Shown: positions 7,259 through 14,611 of the stretch, piece by piece
Numbering within the stretch: position 1 is the first letter of the stretch
Layout of the letters: every line of letters begins with the position of its first letter
DNA from: Fusobacterium perfoetens
GTDB taxonomy: Bacteria; Fusobacteriota; Fusobacteriia; Fusobacteriales; Fusobacteriaceae
Assembly (NCBI RefSeq): GCF_021531595.1
Contig: NZ_JADYUD010000004.1
Span: 1 to 64,000 of the forward strand
Length of the DNA: 64,000 nt
Direction of reading: 5' to 3'
Position numbers and translations under genes: made by a program
Notes under the pieces: model-generated
Told to the model about the DNA's origin: nothing
What the model saw: the letters and a program-made list of their open reading frames with translations, nothing else
The model's database searches: none

Positions 7259-8632
7259 ATGTCAGTATCAACTGGAGATAAGGTTATAATAGATATTGAA
7301 AAAATAGTGTACGGAGGAGAGGGGCTTGGATTTATAGATGACTTTGCTGTTTTTGTTCCTATGACAGTTCCTGGAGACCGTGTTGAAATAGAGATTATTT
7401 CAAAAAAGAAAACTTATGCAAGAGGGCTTATAACAAAACTTATAAAAGCAGGACCTGAAAGAATAGAGGATACTTCAAAAATAAGCTTTGAAGATTTTCA
7501 TGGGTGTGACTTTGGTATGCTTAACTATGAATCTCAGCTTAAATATAAAACAGAGCTTGTAAAAGATGTTATGGAAAAAATTGGGGGAATAAAAGATGTT
7601 CCTGTTTCAGATATAATAGGAGCTGAAGAAAAGGATACAAGAAATTACAGAAATAAAGTAATTGAGCCTTTTGCCCTTGATAAAAATAAAAAGATAATAA
7701 CAGGAATGTTTAAAAGAAAATCCCATGAAGTTTTTGAAGTAAAAGAAAATATCTTAAGCTCAGAACTTGCAAATAAAATAATAAATATTGTAAAGAAAAT
7801 GCTTAATAAAAGCAAAATATCAGTTTACAGAGAAAAAGAACATAAGGGACTTCTTCGTCATATAATGGTGAGAACAAATTCTAAGAATGAAGCTATGCTT
7901 GCACTTGTAATAAATTCAAAAAAAGTTCCTAAAGATGTTGAGGAATTTTTAAAAGGAATTTATGAAAATACAGAAGAAATAAAATCAGTTTATGTTTCTT
8001 TAAACAGCGACATAACAAATGTTGCCCTTGGAAAAGAAAATATTCATCTTTTTGGAGACAAATATATTAAGGAGAGCATAAACGGAATTAATTTTAATAT
8101 TTCTCCTAATTCTTTCTTCCAGATAAATGTAAATCAAACTAAAAAACTTTATGATATAGGAATCAGTTTCTTTGATAATATTCAGGATAAATATATTGTT
8201 GATGCCTTTTCAGGTACTGGAACAATAGGAATGATTCTTTCTAAAAATGCAGAGAAAGTTTATTCTATTGAAATAGTTAAAGAAGCTGTAAAAGATGGAA
8301 TGAGAACAGCTAAAGAAAACAATATTGAAAATATTGAATTTATAACAGGAGATGTAAATAAAGAACTTCTTAACCTTATTGAAAAAGGAAAAAGAGTGGA
8401 TGCAGTTATATTTGATCCTCCAAGAAAAGGAATTGAGGGAGATAGTCTTGTAAAACTTGCAGGACACGGAATAGAAGAAATTGTGTATATCTCATGTAAC
8501 CCTTCAACTTTTGCAAGAGACAGTAAAATTCTTACAGAACAAGGATACAGACTTGAAAAAATTCAGCCTGTAGATATGTTCCCAAGAACAAGCCACATAG
8601 AAGTTGTAGGTAAGTTTAGACTTAATAAATAA
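7259..8632 (+). CDS. TrmA/RlmD-family RNA (uracil-5-)-methyltransferase
   Basis: This 457-residue SAM-dependent methyltransferase should make 5-methyluridine in RNA. An N-terminal TRAM domain (about 1-60) is followed by the family blocks FFQIN (near 281), DAFSGTGTIGM (SAM binding, near 315), DPPRKG (near 383) and SCNPSTFARD with the nucleophilic cysteine (near 411). The Fe-S cluster cysteines of RlmD-type enzymes are largely missing: only GCDFGML near 81 remains where three or more cysteines are usual. It therefore resembles the cluster-less TrmA-family members of low-GC bacteria, such as RlmCD. Whether the target is 23S rRNA or tRNA cannot be read from the sequence. Confidence 0.85.
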   Translation: MSVSTGDKVIIDIEKIVYGGEGLGFIDDFAVFVPMTVPGDRVEIEIISKKKTYARGLITKLIKAGPERIEDTSKISFEDFHGCDFGMLNYESQLKYKTELVKDVMEKIGGIKDVPVSDIIGAEEKDTRNYRNKVIEPFALDKNKKIITGMFKRKSHEVFEVKENILSSELANKIINIVKKMLNKSKISVYREKEHKGLLRHIMVRTNSKNEAMLALVINSKKVPKDVEEFLKGIYENTEEIKSVYVSLNSDITNVALGKENIHLFGDKYIKESINGINFNISPNSFFQINVNQTKKLYDIGISFFDNIQDKYIVDAFSGTGTIGMILSKNAEKVYSIEIVKEAVKDGMRTAKENNIENIEFITGDVNKELLNLIEKGKRVDAVIFDPPRKGIEGDSLVKLAGHGIEEIVYISCNPSTFARDSKILTEQGYRLEKIQPVDMFPRTSHIEVVGKFRLNK

Positions 8633-8660
8633 TAAATATTATAGAGGCGGTGATTAAAAA

Positions 8661-8981
8661 ATGGAACTTATACTTGGAATAATGTTTGTAGCATGTTTTA
8701 TGTTTGGTGCACTTCAGCTTTTAGCAGCTCTTATAGGGGCTTTTGCAATTACTGCCGGTTGGCTTGTGATACTTTTATTTTGTTTTATTGGAATAGTTCT
8801 TCCTCTGTTTCTTTTCTCAGCAATGTTTGCTAGTTTTCCTGTGCTTACAGGAATTATAGTAATTGCTCTTGCAGTGTGGGCGGTAATGGTTATTATAAGA
8901 AAGGGATTTGAAGGAATAAGAATTTGTATCAATGAAATAAAAAGATATTTAGATGAGAGAAGATACAATAAATATAAATAG
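8661..8981 (+). CDS. Small membrane protein of unknown function
   Basis: This 106-residue, strongly hydrophobic protein has three probable membrane segments (about 3-22, 25-50 and 54-78) and a basic amphipathic tail rich in K, R and Y (about 80-106). I do not recognise a family. It follows the TrmA-type gene by 28 nt with an AGAGGCGG ribosome binding site, so it is probably translated from the same message. An antisense reading frame over the same bases is far less credible because it lacks a comparable start. Confidence 0.7.
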   Translation: MELILGIMFVACFMFGALQLLAALIGAFAITAGWLVILLFCFIGIVLPLFLFSAMFASFPVLTGIIVIALAVWAVMVIIRKGFEGIRICINEIKRYLDERRYNKYK

Positions 8982-8983
8982 AT

Positions 8984-9017
8984 GTTCATTTTCTTTGTGC
9001 AGACAAAGAAAACGAAC
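8984..9017. repeat. TTTTCTTTG hairpin
   Basis: TTTTCTTTG (8989-8997), six bases and CAAAGAAAA (9004-9012), extended by GTTC/GAAC across one mismatch. The same 9-bp stem with a different loop occurs at 62042-62065 after dnaB. Two copies in intergenic positions suggest a small repeat family. Confidence 0.65.
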
Positions 9018-9030
9018 CAAAAGAAAGCTG

Positions 9031-9160
9031 CCCTGCTAAAAAAATAATTTTATTTATTTTGTTCGTTTCACTAAAAATGGCAAACTCACTTCGTTCAGAC
9101 AGTGCCATTTTTCAGCGTTCAACTCACTGCATAAATTACAAATTATTTTTTAATGCAGGT
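9031..9160. repeat. Nested palindromic element, copy with CCTGC ends
   Basis: CCCTGC and an A-rich arm (from 9031) pair with a T-rich arm ending at TGCAGG (9154-9159), as in the simple hairpin at 5889-5930. Between the arms lies a conserved core beginning GTTCGTTTCACT (9061). Its stem pairs AAAAATGGCA (9073-9082) with TGCCATTTTT (9103-9112), then come GCGTTCAACTCA (9115-9126) and CATAAATTACAAA. The core is shared with 16352-16561 and 46335-46534. Confidence 0.75.
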
Positions 9161-9191
9161 TTTAAAAACAGAAAATTAAAAAGGAATAATC

Positions 9192-10160
9192 ATGGCAAAT
9201 ATATTAACACCTCTTAAAATTAGAAATATAGAACTTAAAAACAGAATAGTTCTTCCCCCTCTTGTAAGGTTTTCTCTTATAGACAAAGATGGTTTTGTTA
9301 CAGAAAGGCTTATAGAGTGGTATGAAAGGATAGCTGAAGACCGTGTAGGGCTTATAATAGTTGAAGCAACTTGTGTTGCAGAAGATGGAAAATTAAGAGA
9401 AAATCAGCTTGGTCTTTGGGACGATAAATTTATAGAGGGGCTTAAAAAAGTATCTGAAATAGGAAAAAAATATGATGTTCCTATGCTTATACAGATACAT
9501 CATGCAGGTTTTAAAGAAAAGATAAAAGAAGTGTCAGAAGAAGTTTTAGATGATATTCTTGAAAAATTTGTAAAAGCCTTTGAAAGAGCTAAAAAAGCTG
9601 GCTTTGATGGAATAGAAATTCATGGGGCACATACATATCTTTTATCTCAGCTGAACTCAAGAATGTGGAATACAAGAGATGACAAATATGGGGGAGATTT
9701 TGAAAGAAGAATGTATTTCAATAAAGCCCTTATAGAAAGAACAAAACATCTTTTTGATGATAATTTTATTCTTGGGTACAGAATGGGAGGAAATGAGCCT
9801 TCTCTTGAAGATGGAATAAAGACAGCCCAGTATCTTGAAAAACTTGGTGTTGATATTCTTCATGTTTCAACAGGAGCACCTGATCCAAAATATAAGCAGG
9901 AAATAAAAATAGATAATTTCCCAGAAGATTTTCCTCTTGACTGGGTAATATACATGGGTACAGTTATAAAAAAACATGTAAACATACCTGTTATAGGTGT
10001 TAGAAAAATAAAGACAGAGCAAGAAGCAAGTTATCTTGTAGAAAACAATCTTCTTGACTGTGTGGCAGTGGGGAGAGCTATGATATTTCAGCCTCACTGG
10101 ATGGTAAAAGCAAGAGAAAGTTATTTAAAAAGAGTAGGAAAAAACAATGAAAGTAAATAG
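9192..10160 (+). CDS. NADH:flavin oxidoreductase, old yellow enzyme family
   Basis: This 322-residue single-domain FMN enzyme belongs to the old yellow enzyme superfamily, which reduces activated double bonds with NAD(P)H. It begins with the typical LTPLKIRNIELKNRIVLPP. It has QIHHAG (near 101), the substrate- and FMN-binding GFDGIEIHGAHTYLLSQ (near 138), NSRMWNTRDDKYGGDFERR (near 155) and a C-terminal phosphate-binding stretch, ENNLLDCVAVGRAMI. It has no Fe-S or second flavin domain, so it is a YqjM-like short form. The substrate is unknown. Its last 14 bases overlap the start of earP, which suggests coupled translation. Confidence 0.9.
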   Translation: MANILTPLKIRNIELKNRIVLPPLVRFSLIDKDGFVTERLIEWYERIAEDRVGLIIVEATCVAEDGKLRENQLGLWDDKFIEGLKKVSEIGKKYDVPMLIQIHHAGFKEKIKEVSEEVLDDILEKFVKAFERAKKAGFDGIEIHGAHTYLLSQLNSRMWNTRDDKYGGDFERRMYFNKALIERTKHLFDDNFILGYRMGGNEPSLEDGIKTAQYLEKLGVDILHVSTGAPDPKYKQEIKIDNFPEDFPLDWVIYMGTVIKKHVNIPVIGVRKIKTEQEASYLVENNLLDCVAVGRAMIFQPHWMVKARESYLKRVGKNNESK

Positions 10161-11313
10161 TATAGACATATTTTGTGAGATAATAGATAATTTCGGAGAT
10201 ATAGGGGTAGTTTACAGAATATCAAAAGAGTTGAAAAAAATCTTTCAAAATGTTAGAATAAGAATGGTTTTGAACAGGCTTGAAGAATTTAAAGCAATTA
10301 ACAAGAAAGTTAAAGATGCAGATTTTCAGGAAATAGATGGTTTAATCTGTGTTACTGAAAAATATGTAAAGGAAAATGCAGAAACTTTTGGAACAGCTGA
10401 TGTGTTTATAGAAGCTTTTGGCTGTAATGTTCCTGAAGAATATATAAAAAGGGCTAAAGAAAATTCAAAACTTTGGATAAATCTTGAATATCTTTCAGGA
10501 GAAAAATGGATAGAAGATTTTCATCTTTGTGAATCTCTTATAGACTCAAAAACCTTAAAAAAAATATTCTATATGCCCGGATTCAGTGAAAAAAGTGGAG
10601 GAGTTATAATTGACTCAGGCTTTCTTGAAAGAAAGGAATATGGAAAAAATAACAGAGAAGAAGTCTTAAAAAAATATTTTCCTAATGTGGATATTAAAGA
10701 TAAGCTTATTGGAACAGTCTTTTCTTATGAAAAAAACTTTGATAACTTATTAGAAGTTCTTAAGGATTATAAGAGAGAAACATTCCTTATTTTAATGGGA
10801 GAAAAGACTCAAAAAAGTTTTTCTGAAATTTTACAAAAAAAATTAAGAGAAAATTTTGGAAAAATAATAAAATATGGTAAAATAACTATGATGTATGCAG
10901 ATTTTCTGTCTCAGGAAGAATATGAAGAAGTGATTTCAGCAGCAGACTTTAATTTTATAAGGGGAGAAGATTCTTTTGTAAGAGGAATACTTCTTGAAAA
11001 GCCTTTTATGTGGCATATATATCTTCAGGAAGAAAAAGCTCATATGGATAAGATAAAAGCCTTTACAGAAAGATTCAGAGAAAGTGTGGAAGGGCTTACA
11101 GAAAAAGAAACAGAGATACTGGATAATTACTGCACTCTTTTAGAGGACTATAATGACAGGGAGAAAAATTCATTGGAAAAAGGAAAAGAAGATTTTAAAG
11201 TATTCTTTGAAAATTTTCATGAAATCAGTATTATCTGTGAAAAGTACAGTAAATTTTTATTAGAGAAATGTAATCTGGTAAAAAAATTATATAAATATAT
11301 ACAAGAATATTAA
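10147..11313 (+). CDS. earP: EF-P arginine rhamnosyltransferase EarP
   Basis: EarP transfers rhamnose from dTDP-rhamnose to Arg32 of elongation factor P, which activates EF-P for rescue of ribosomes stalled at polyproline. The 388-residue protein matches the family: an N-terminal DIFCEIIDNFGDIGVVYR block carries Asp14 and Asp18, and IRGEDSFVRG near 271-280 carries Glu274. These align, shifted by one, with the reported catalytic residues Asp13, Asp17 and Glu273 of the Pseudomonas enzyme. The fold is GT-B-like. The gene overlaps the oxidoreductase gene and sits 11 nt before efp, whose product has the required arginine. No dTDP-rhamnose synthesis genes lie in the window. Confidence 0.92.
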   Translation: MKVNSIDIFCEIIDNFGDIGVVYRISKELKKIFQNVRIRMVLNRLEEFKAINKKVKDADFQEIDGLICVTEKYVKENAETFGTADVFIEAFGCNVPEEYIKRAKENSKLWINLEYLSGEKWIEDFHLCESLIDSKTLKKIFYMPGFSEKSGGVIIDSGFLERKEYGKNNREEVLKKYFPNVDIKDKLIGTVFSYEKNFDNLLEVLKDYKRETFLILMGEKTQKSFSEILQKKLRENFGKIIKYGKITMMYADFLSQEEYEEVISAADFNFIRGEDSFVRGILLEKPFMWHIYLQEEKAHMDKIKAFTERFRESVEGLTEKETEILDNYCTLLEDYNDREKNSLEKGKEDFKVFFENFHEISIICEKYSKFLLEKCNLVKKLYKYIQEY

Positions 11314-11324
11314 AGGGGGACAAA

Positions 11325-11888
11325 ATGAAAATAGCTCAAGAATTAAGACAAGGAAGTACAATTAAAATAGGAAACGATCCATTTGTTGTACTAAGAGCAG
11401 AGTATAATAAATCTGGAAGAAACGCTGCTGTTGTAAAATTAAAAATGAAAAACTTAATAGCTGGAAACATTGTGGATACAGTTGTTAAAGCTGACGAAAA
11501 AATGGACGACATCAGACTTGAAAAAGTTAAAGCAGTTTATTCTTACCACGATGGAACATCTTATGTATTCTCTAACCCAGAAACTTGGGATCAAGTAGAA
11601 TTATCAGGAGAAGACTTAGGAGACGCTTTAAACTACTTAGAAGAAGAAATGGAAGTTGAAGTTGTTTACTATGAAACTACTCCAGTTGCAGTAGAAATTC
11701 CTACTTTCGTTGAAAGACAAATTGAATATACTGAACCAGGATTAAGAGGAGATACTTCTGGAAAAGTATTAAAACCAGCTAGATTAAACACTGGATTTGA
11801 AATTCAAGTACCTATATTCGTTGAACAAGGTGAATGGATCAAAATAGATACAAGAACTAACGAATATGTAGAAAGAATCAAAAAATAA
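11325..11888 (+). CDS. efp: Elongation factor P, arginine-32 type
   Basis: EF-P enters the ribosomal E site and speeds peptide bond formation at proline runs. The 187-residue protein has the KOW-like N-terminal domain and two OB domains, with the C-terminal signature YTEPGLRGDTSG near 137. The loop that reaches the peptidyl-transferase centre reads YNKSGRNAAVVK, placing arginine at residue 32. That is the type modified by EarP rather than the lysine type modified by EpmA. Leucine codons are almost all TTA, as in rpsO and fba, which fits high expression. A strong terminator follows. Confidence 0.96.
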   Translation: MKIAQELRQGSTIKIGNDPFVVLRAEYNKSGRNAAVVKLKMKNLIAGNIVDTVVKADEKMDDIRLEKVKAVYSYHDGTSYVFSNPETWDQVELSGEDLGDALNYLEEEMEVEVVYYETTPVAVEIPTFVERQIEYTEPGLRGDTSGKVLKPARLNTGFEIQVPIFVEQGEWIKIDTRTNEYVERIKK

Positions 11889-11901
11889 TAATTAAAATTT
11901 G

Positions 11902-11928
11902 AAAGAGCTGTCTAACAGCTCTTTTTTT
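11902..11928 (+). terminator. Terminator after efp
   Basis: AAAGAGCTGT-CTA-ACAGCTCTTT forms a perfect 10-bp stem with a 3-nt loop, followed by a T-tract. It closes the run of plus-strand genes that ends in earP-efp. Confidence 0.9.
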
Positions 11929-12071
11929 GTACTCTGAAAAGAAAATTTATAAAAAATTTATCAGTTATAACTTATAAAAATCTAAAAATTTAAAAGGGAC
12001 AATCTATAGTAAACTTTTATTAATTAAGTGCAAAAGATACATAGTTCAATAAATAAAAATTTTATTTTGTT

Positions 12072-12091
12072 AAATCGTACTAGTACAATTT
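12072..12091. promoter_or_regulatory. Palindrome upstream of the aminotransferase
   Basis: GTACTAGTAC is a perfect 10-bp palindrome extended by AAAT/ATTT on both sides with one non-matching pair between. It lies about 35 bp before an extended -10 and is a candidate operator. The rest of the 283-bp gap between efp and this gene shows only the efp terminator and AT-rich sequence. Confidence 0.4.
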
Positions 12092-12123
12092 TCTTTAAAA
12101 AGCTTTTAAAATATTCATAAAAT

Positions 12124-12137
12124 GGTATACTTATAAT
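12124..12137 (+). promoter_or_regulatory. Extended -10 promoter of the aminotransferase gene
   Basis: GGTATACT preceded by T gives TG-n-TATACT (-10 at 12126-12131). A second -10-like TATAAT overlaps at 12132-12137. No good -35 is visible. The ATG is about 34 nt downstream of the likely start. Confidence 0.5.
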
Positions 12138-12171
12138 GTAACAGGAACATGAAATTTATTGGGAGGGACTT

Positions 12172-13269
12172 ATGTATAAACCAGATTATTTAATGATGAC
12201 ACCAGGACCAAGCATTGTAAGAGAAAATGTTATGAAAAAGCGTTCAGAATTTTTTGGGAATCCTGATTTGGACGAGGACTTCTTTATATTTTATGATAAA
12301 CTTGCAGAAAAGACAGCAAAGATATTTGGGTGTAAAAAAGAAAGTATGATACTTATGAGTGGGGAAGGAATGGTAGGACTTGACAGTGCCTGTGCTTCTC
12401 TTACAGAACCAGGAGACAGAGTTCTTGTAATAGAGAACGGACTTTTTGGAGCAGGATTTGCTGATATGGTCAGACCATACGGAGGAGTTCCTGTAACACT
12501 TAGCTTTGATACAAAAAGAAAAATTGATATAGAAAAAGTGAAAGAGTTTTTAGAAAAAGACAGCAATTTTAAATTTGCAACAGTTGTACATTGTGATACT
12601 CCTACAGGGGTTTTAAATGATGTAAAAGAGATATGCAGACTTTTAAAATCAAAAGGAATTCTTACAGTAGTGGATACAGTTGCTGCAATAGGAGGAGAAG
12701 AGTTCAATGCTCTTGAGTATGGGGCAGATATTGCTCTTGGGGGATCACAGAAATGTTTTTCAGCACCTCCTGGAATTACAATGCTTTCAGTAAGCAGTGA
12801 TGCATGGAAGGCAATAAAGGGCAGAAAAACTCCTATAGCTTCTTTCTACTGCAATCTTTCTTATTGGGAAGATTGTGTTGAAAAAAGACTTTTCCCATAC
12901 ACAATGCCTTCAAGTGATTTAATGGGATTTGATATGGCAGTTGACAATATGCTTGAAGAGGGAATAGAAAATATTGTTGAAAGACATCATAAGACAGCAA
13001 AAATGTGCAGAGACGGACTTAAAGAATTGGGACTTAAACTTTATCTTGAAGATGATTTCTCTTCAACAGTAACAGCTTTTTATGTTCCAGAAGGATTTAC
13101 AGTAAATGAATTTATAAAAAGACTTAAAGATGAGTATAAAATATTTATAGGTGGATCTTATGGCCCTTATGCAGATAAAGTTTTAAGAATAGGTCATATG
13201 GGAGAAAGTGCAAAGACAGAGTATATAGAAAGAACTCTTGAAGCAATAAAAGATATGTTAGGAAAATAA
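12172..13269 (+). CDS. PLP-dependent class V aminotransferase
   Basis: The 365-residue protein belongs to the alanine-glyoxylate/serine-pyruvate aminotransferase branch of class V. It opens with YLMMTPGPS, has the PLP phosphate region SGEGMVGLDSACASL near 63, and a VVDTVAAIGGEEF block carrying the cofactor aspartate near 165. The Schiff-base lysine is in GGSQKCFSAPPG near 190. Family members move amino groups between alanine or serine and glyoxylate or other 2-oxo acids, and some cleave phosphonates. The substrate is not readable here. It is a single-gene unit with its own promoter, and it converges with the EamA gene. Confidence 0.85.
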   Translation: MYKPDYLMMTPGPSIVRENVMKKRSEFFGNPDLDEDFFIFYDKLAEKTAKIFGCKKESMILMSGEGMVGLDSACASLTEPGDRVLVIENGLFGAGFADMVRPYGGVPVTLSFDTKRKIDIEKVKEFLEKDSNFKFATVVHCDTPTGVLNDVKEICRLLKSKGILTVVDTVAAIGGEEFNALEYGADIALGGSQKCFSAPPGITMLSVSSDAWKAIKGRKTPIASFYCNLSYWEDCVEKRLFPYTMPSSDLMGFDMAVDNMLEEGIENIVERHHKTAKMCRDGLKELGLKLYLEDDFSSTVTAFYVPEGFTVNEFIKRLKDEYKIFIGGSYGPYADKVLRIGHMGESAKTEYIERTLEAIKDMLGK

Positions 13270-13349
13270 AGTTTTAAGATATATTAAATTATGTAGACAG
13301 ACCTCCAATAAAACTGTCAAAACAAAAAACATCGTTCACAGAAGAAGAG

Positions 13350-13371
13350 CCAGCAATTTATGCTGGTTTTT
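13350..13371 (+). terminator. Terminator after the aminotransferase gene
   Basis: CCAGCA (13350-13355), ATTTA and TGCTGG (13361-13366) form a hairpin followed by T5. It overlaps the last codons of the convergent EamA gene. Confidence 0.75.
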
Positions 13372-14284
13372 CTTCATTTTTATTTTTATCAAAATATTCT
13401 TTTCCCTTGAAATAAAAAATAAGAGAAAATACAATTATAATCATACCAGTTACAGTATTAAAAGAAGGTTTTTCATCAGGAAGCATAATCCAACTTAAAA
13501 CTGCTCCAAGAATTGGATTTATAAGTCTGCACATATTTACTTCTGAAACCTTTGTATTTTTATCCTGAAGAGCCATAAACCAAAAACTAAAAGCAAATAC
13601 AGAAACAAAAACAAGAGTTCCCAGACTTAAATAAAAAGGCAGAGGTTTTCCAATAAAGCTATGGTATCCTTCAATACATACTCCTGCTATATAAAGAAGA
13701 AATCCTCCGAAAAACATTTGAACAGCATTTAAAAATACTGGATCTATATTAGCTTTATATTCAGATAATTTTATAGCAGAAAATCCTTGAAGGATAATAT
13801 TTAAAAATAAAAGTGCTATTCCTGTAAGACCAACAGCTCCTATAGAATATCCTCCTTTTTTCACACCTATAATCATAATAAGTCCTACAAGACTGATTAA
13901 AATACTTATAACCTTATGTCTGTCAAGCTTATCATGTGTTGTCATTATATGACTAAGTATAATATTTACAAAAGGTGTTGTTCCCATAATTATAGATGAA
14001 ACAGCTCCGTCTGCAAGATTAACCCCAATATAAAATGCTGCATATCCAAGAAATATATTTACAAAAGTAAGAAGAAGAAATAAATCTTTGTATTTTTTTA
14101 TTTCTGCAAACATACCTTTATGCCAAGTATAAGCTAAAAGAATAATTCCCACAGAAGTAAATCTAAGACCTGCGAAATTCATAGGAGACATATCATAACT
14201 AAGCCCTGTTTTTATTACAGGATTAACAATAGCCCACAATACTGATGCCAGAACGGCATAAAACAAACCATTTTTCTTAACCAT
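13358..14284 (-). CDS. EamA/DMT family transporter
   Basis: This 308-residue inner-membrane protein has ten predicted helices formed by two tandem EamA domains. The first starts LFYAVLASVLWAIVNPVIKTGL, and the second has GLTGIALLFLNIILQGFSAI, ending in AVLSWIMLPDEKPSFNTVTGMIII. Such proteins export amino acids or other small metabolites, and this one's substrate cannot be told. The gene is on the minus strand between two plus-strand units. On the minus strand TTTACA and TATACA 16 nt apart make a plausible promoter (14310-14337). Confidence 0.88.
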   Translation of the reverse strand: MVKKNGLFYAVLASVLWAIVNPVIKTGLSYDMSPMNFAGLRFTSVGIILLAYTWHKGMFAEIKKYKDLFLLLTFVNIFLGYAAFYIGVNLADGAVSSIIMGTTPFVNIILSHIMTTHDKLDRHKVISILISLVGLIMIIGVKKGGYSIGAVGLTGIALLFLNIILQGFSAIKLSEYKANIDPVFLNAVQMFFGGFLLYIAGVCIEGYHSFIGKPLPFYLSLGTLVFVSVFAFSFWFMALQDKNTKVSEVNMCRLINPILGAVLSWIMLPDEKPSFNTVTGMIIIVFSLIFYFKGKEYFDKNKNEEKPA

Positions 14285-14309
14285 TTTTCCTCCAAAATTT
14301 AAATTATCC

Positions 14310-14337
14310 TGTATATTGTAAAATAAATAATTGTAAA
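14310..14337 (-). promoter_or_regulatory. Probable promoter of the EamA gene
   Basis: Read on the minus strand: TTTACA (14337-14332), 16 nt, TATACA (14315-14310). The spacing is one base short of ideal and the region is AT-rich, so this is tentative. The rest of the 327-bp gap 14285-14611 holds the helicase promoter and its leader, and otherwise nothing I can name. Confidence 0.4.
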
Positions 14338-14487
14338 TATCAAGGATAAAAGAGGTTGAAAAATTTCATATATGAAATTAGAAAAATATATCTTTGATGA
14401 ATTTTAAAAAATATGTTCTTTATTTTATAATAAAATAAGAAAACGGTAAAGAAACATGGTAAATAATTAAATGTTCAGAAAAAGAAT

Positions 14488-14516
14488 ATACATTTTATAA
14501 AAGATGTGATATAATT
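14488..14516 (+). promoter_or_regulatory. Promoter of the DEAD-box helicase gene
   Basis: TATACA (14488-14493), a 17-nt spacer and TATAAT (14511-14516) preceded by TGA, an extended -10. The start near 14523 leaves a leader of about 90 nt, long for this genome. Long leaders are common on cold-induced helicase genes, but no defined structure was found in this one. Confidence 0.65.
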
Positions 14517-14611
14517 ATTAGGTTATAGCAGAATAGTAAAAAGAATAAAAAATAATTGTACTATTATTAAAATATAATAAAAAATAAATTTTTAAAATAA
14601 GGAAGTGACGA

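Noticed and set aside
9031-9160. A CRISPR-like or transposon remnant reading of the repeat region
   Set aside because: There are no regularly spaced direct repeats or spacers and no transposase frame; the symmetry is inverted, not direct.
12291-12707. A 138-codon minus-strand frame inside the aminotransferase gene
   Set aside because: Antisense shadow of a recognisable enzyme; no start signals and serine-rich composition.
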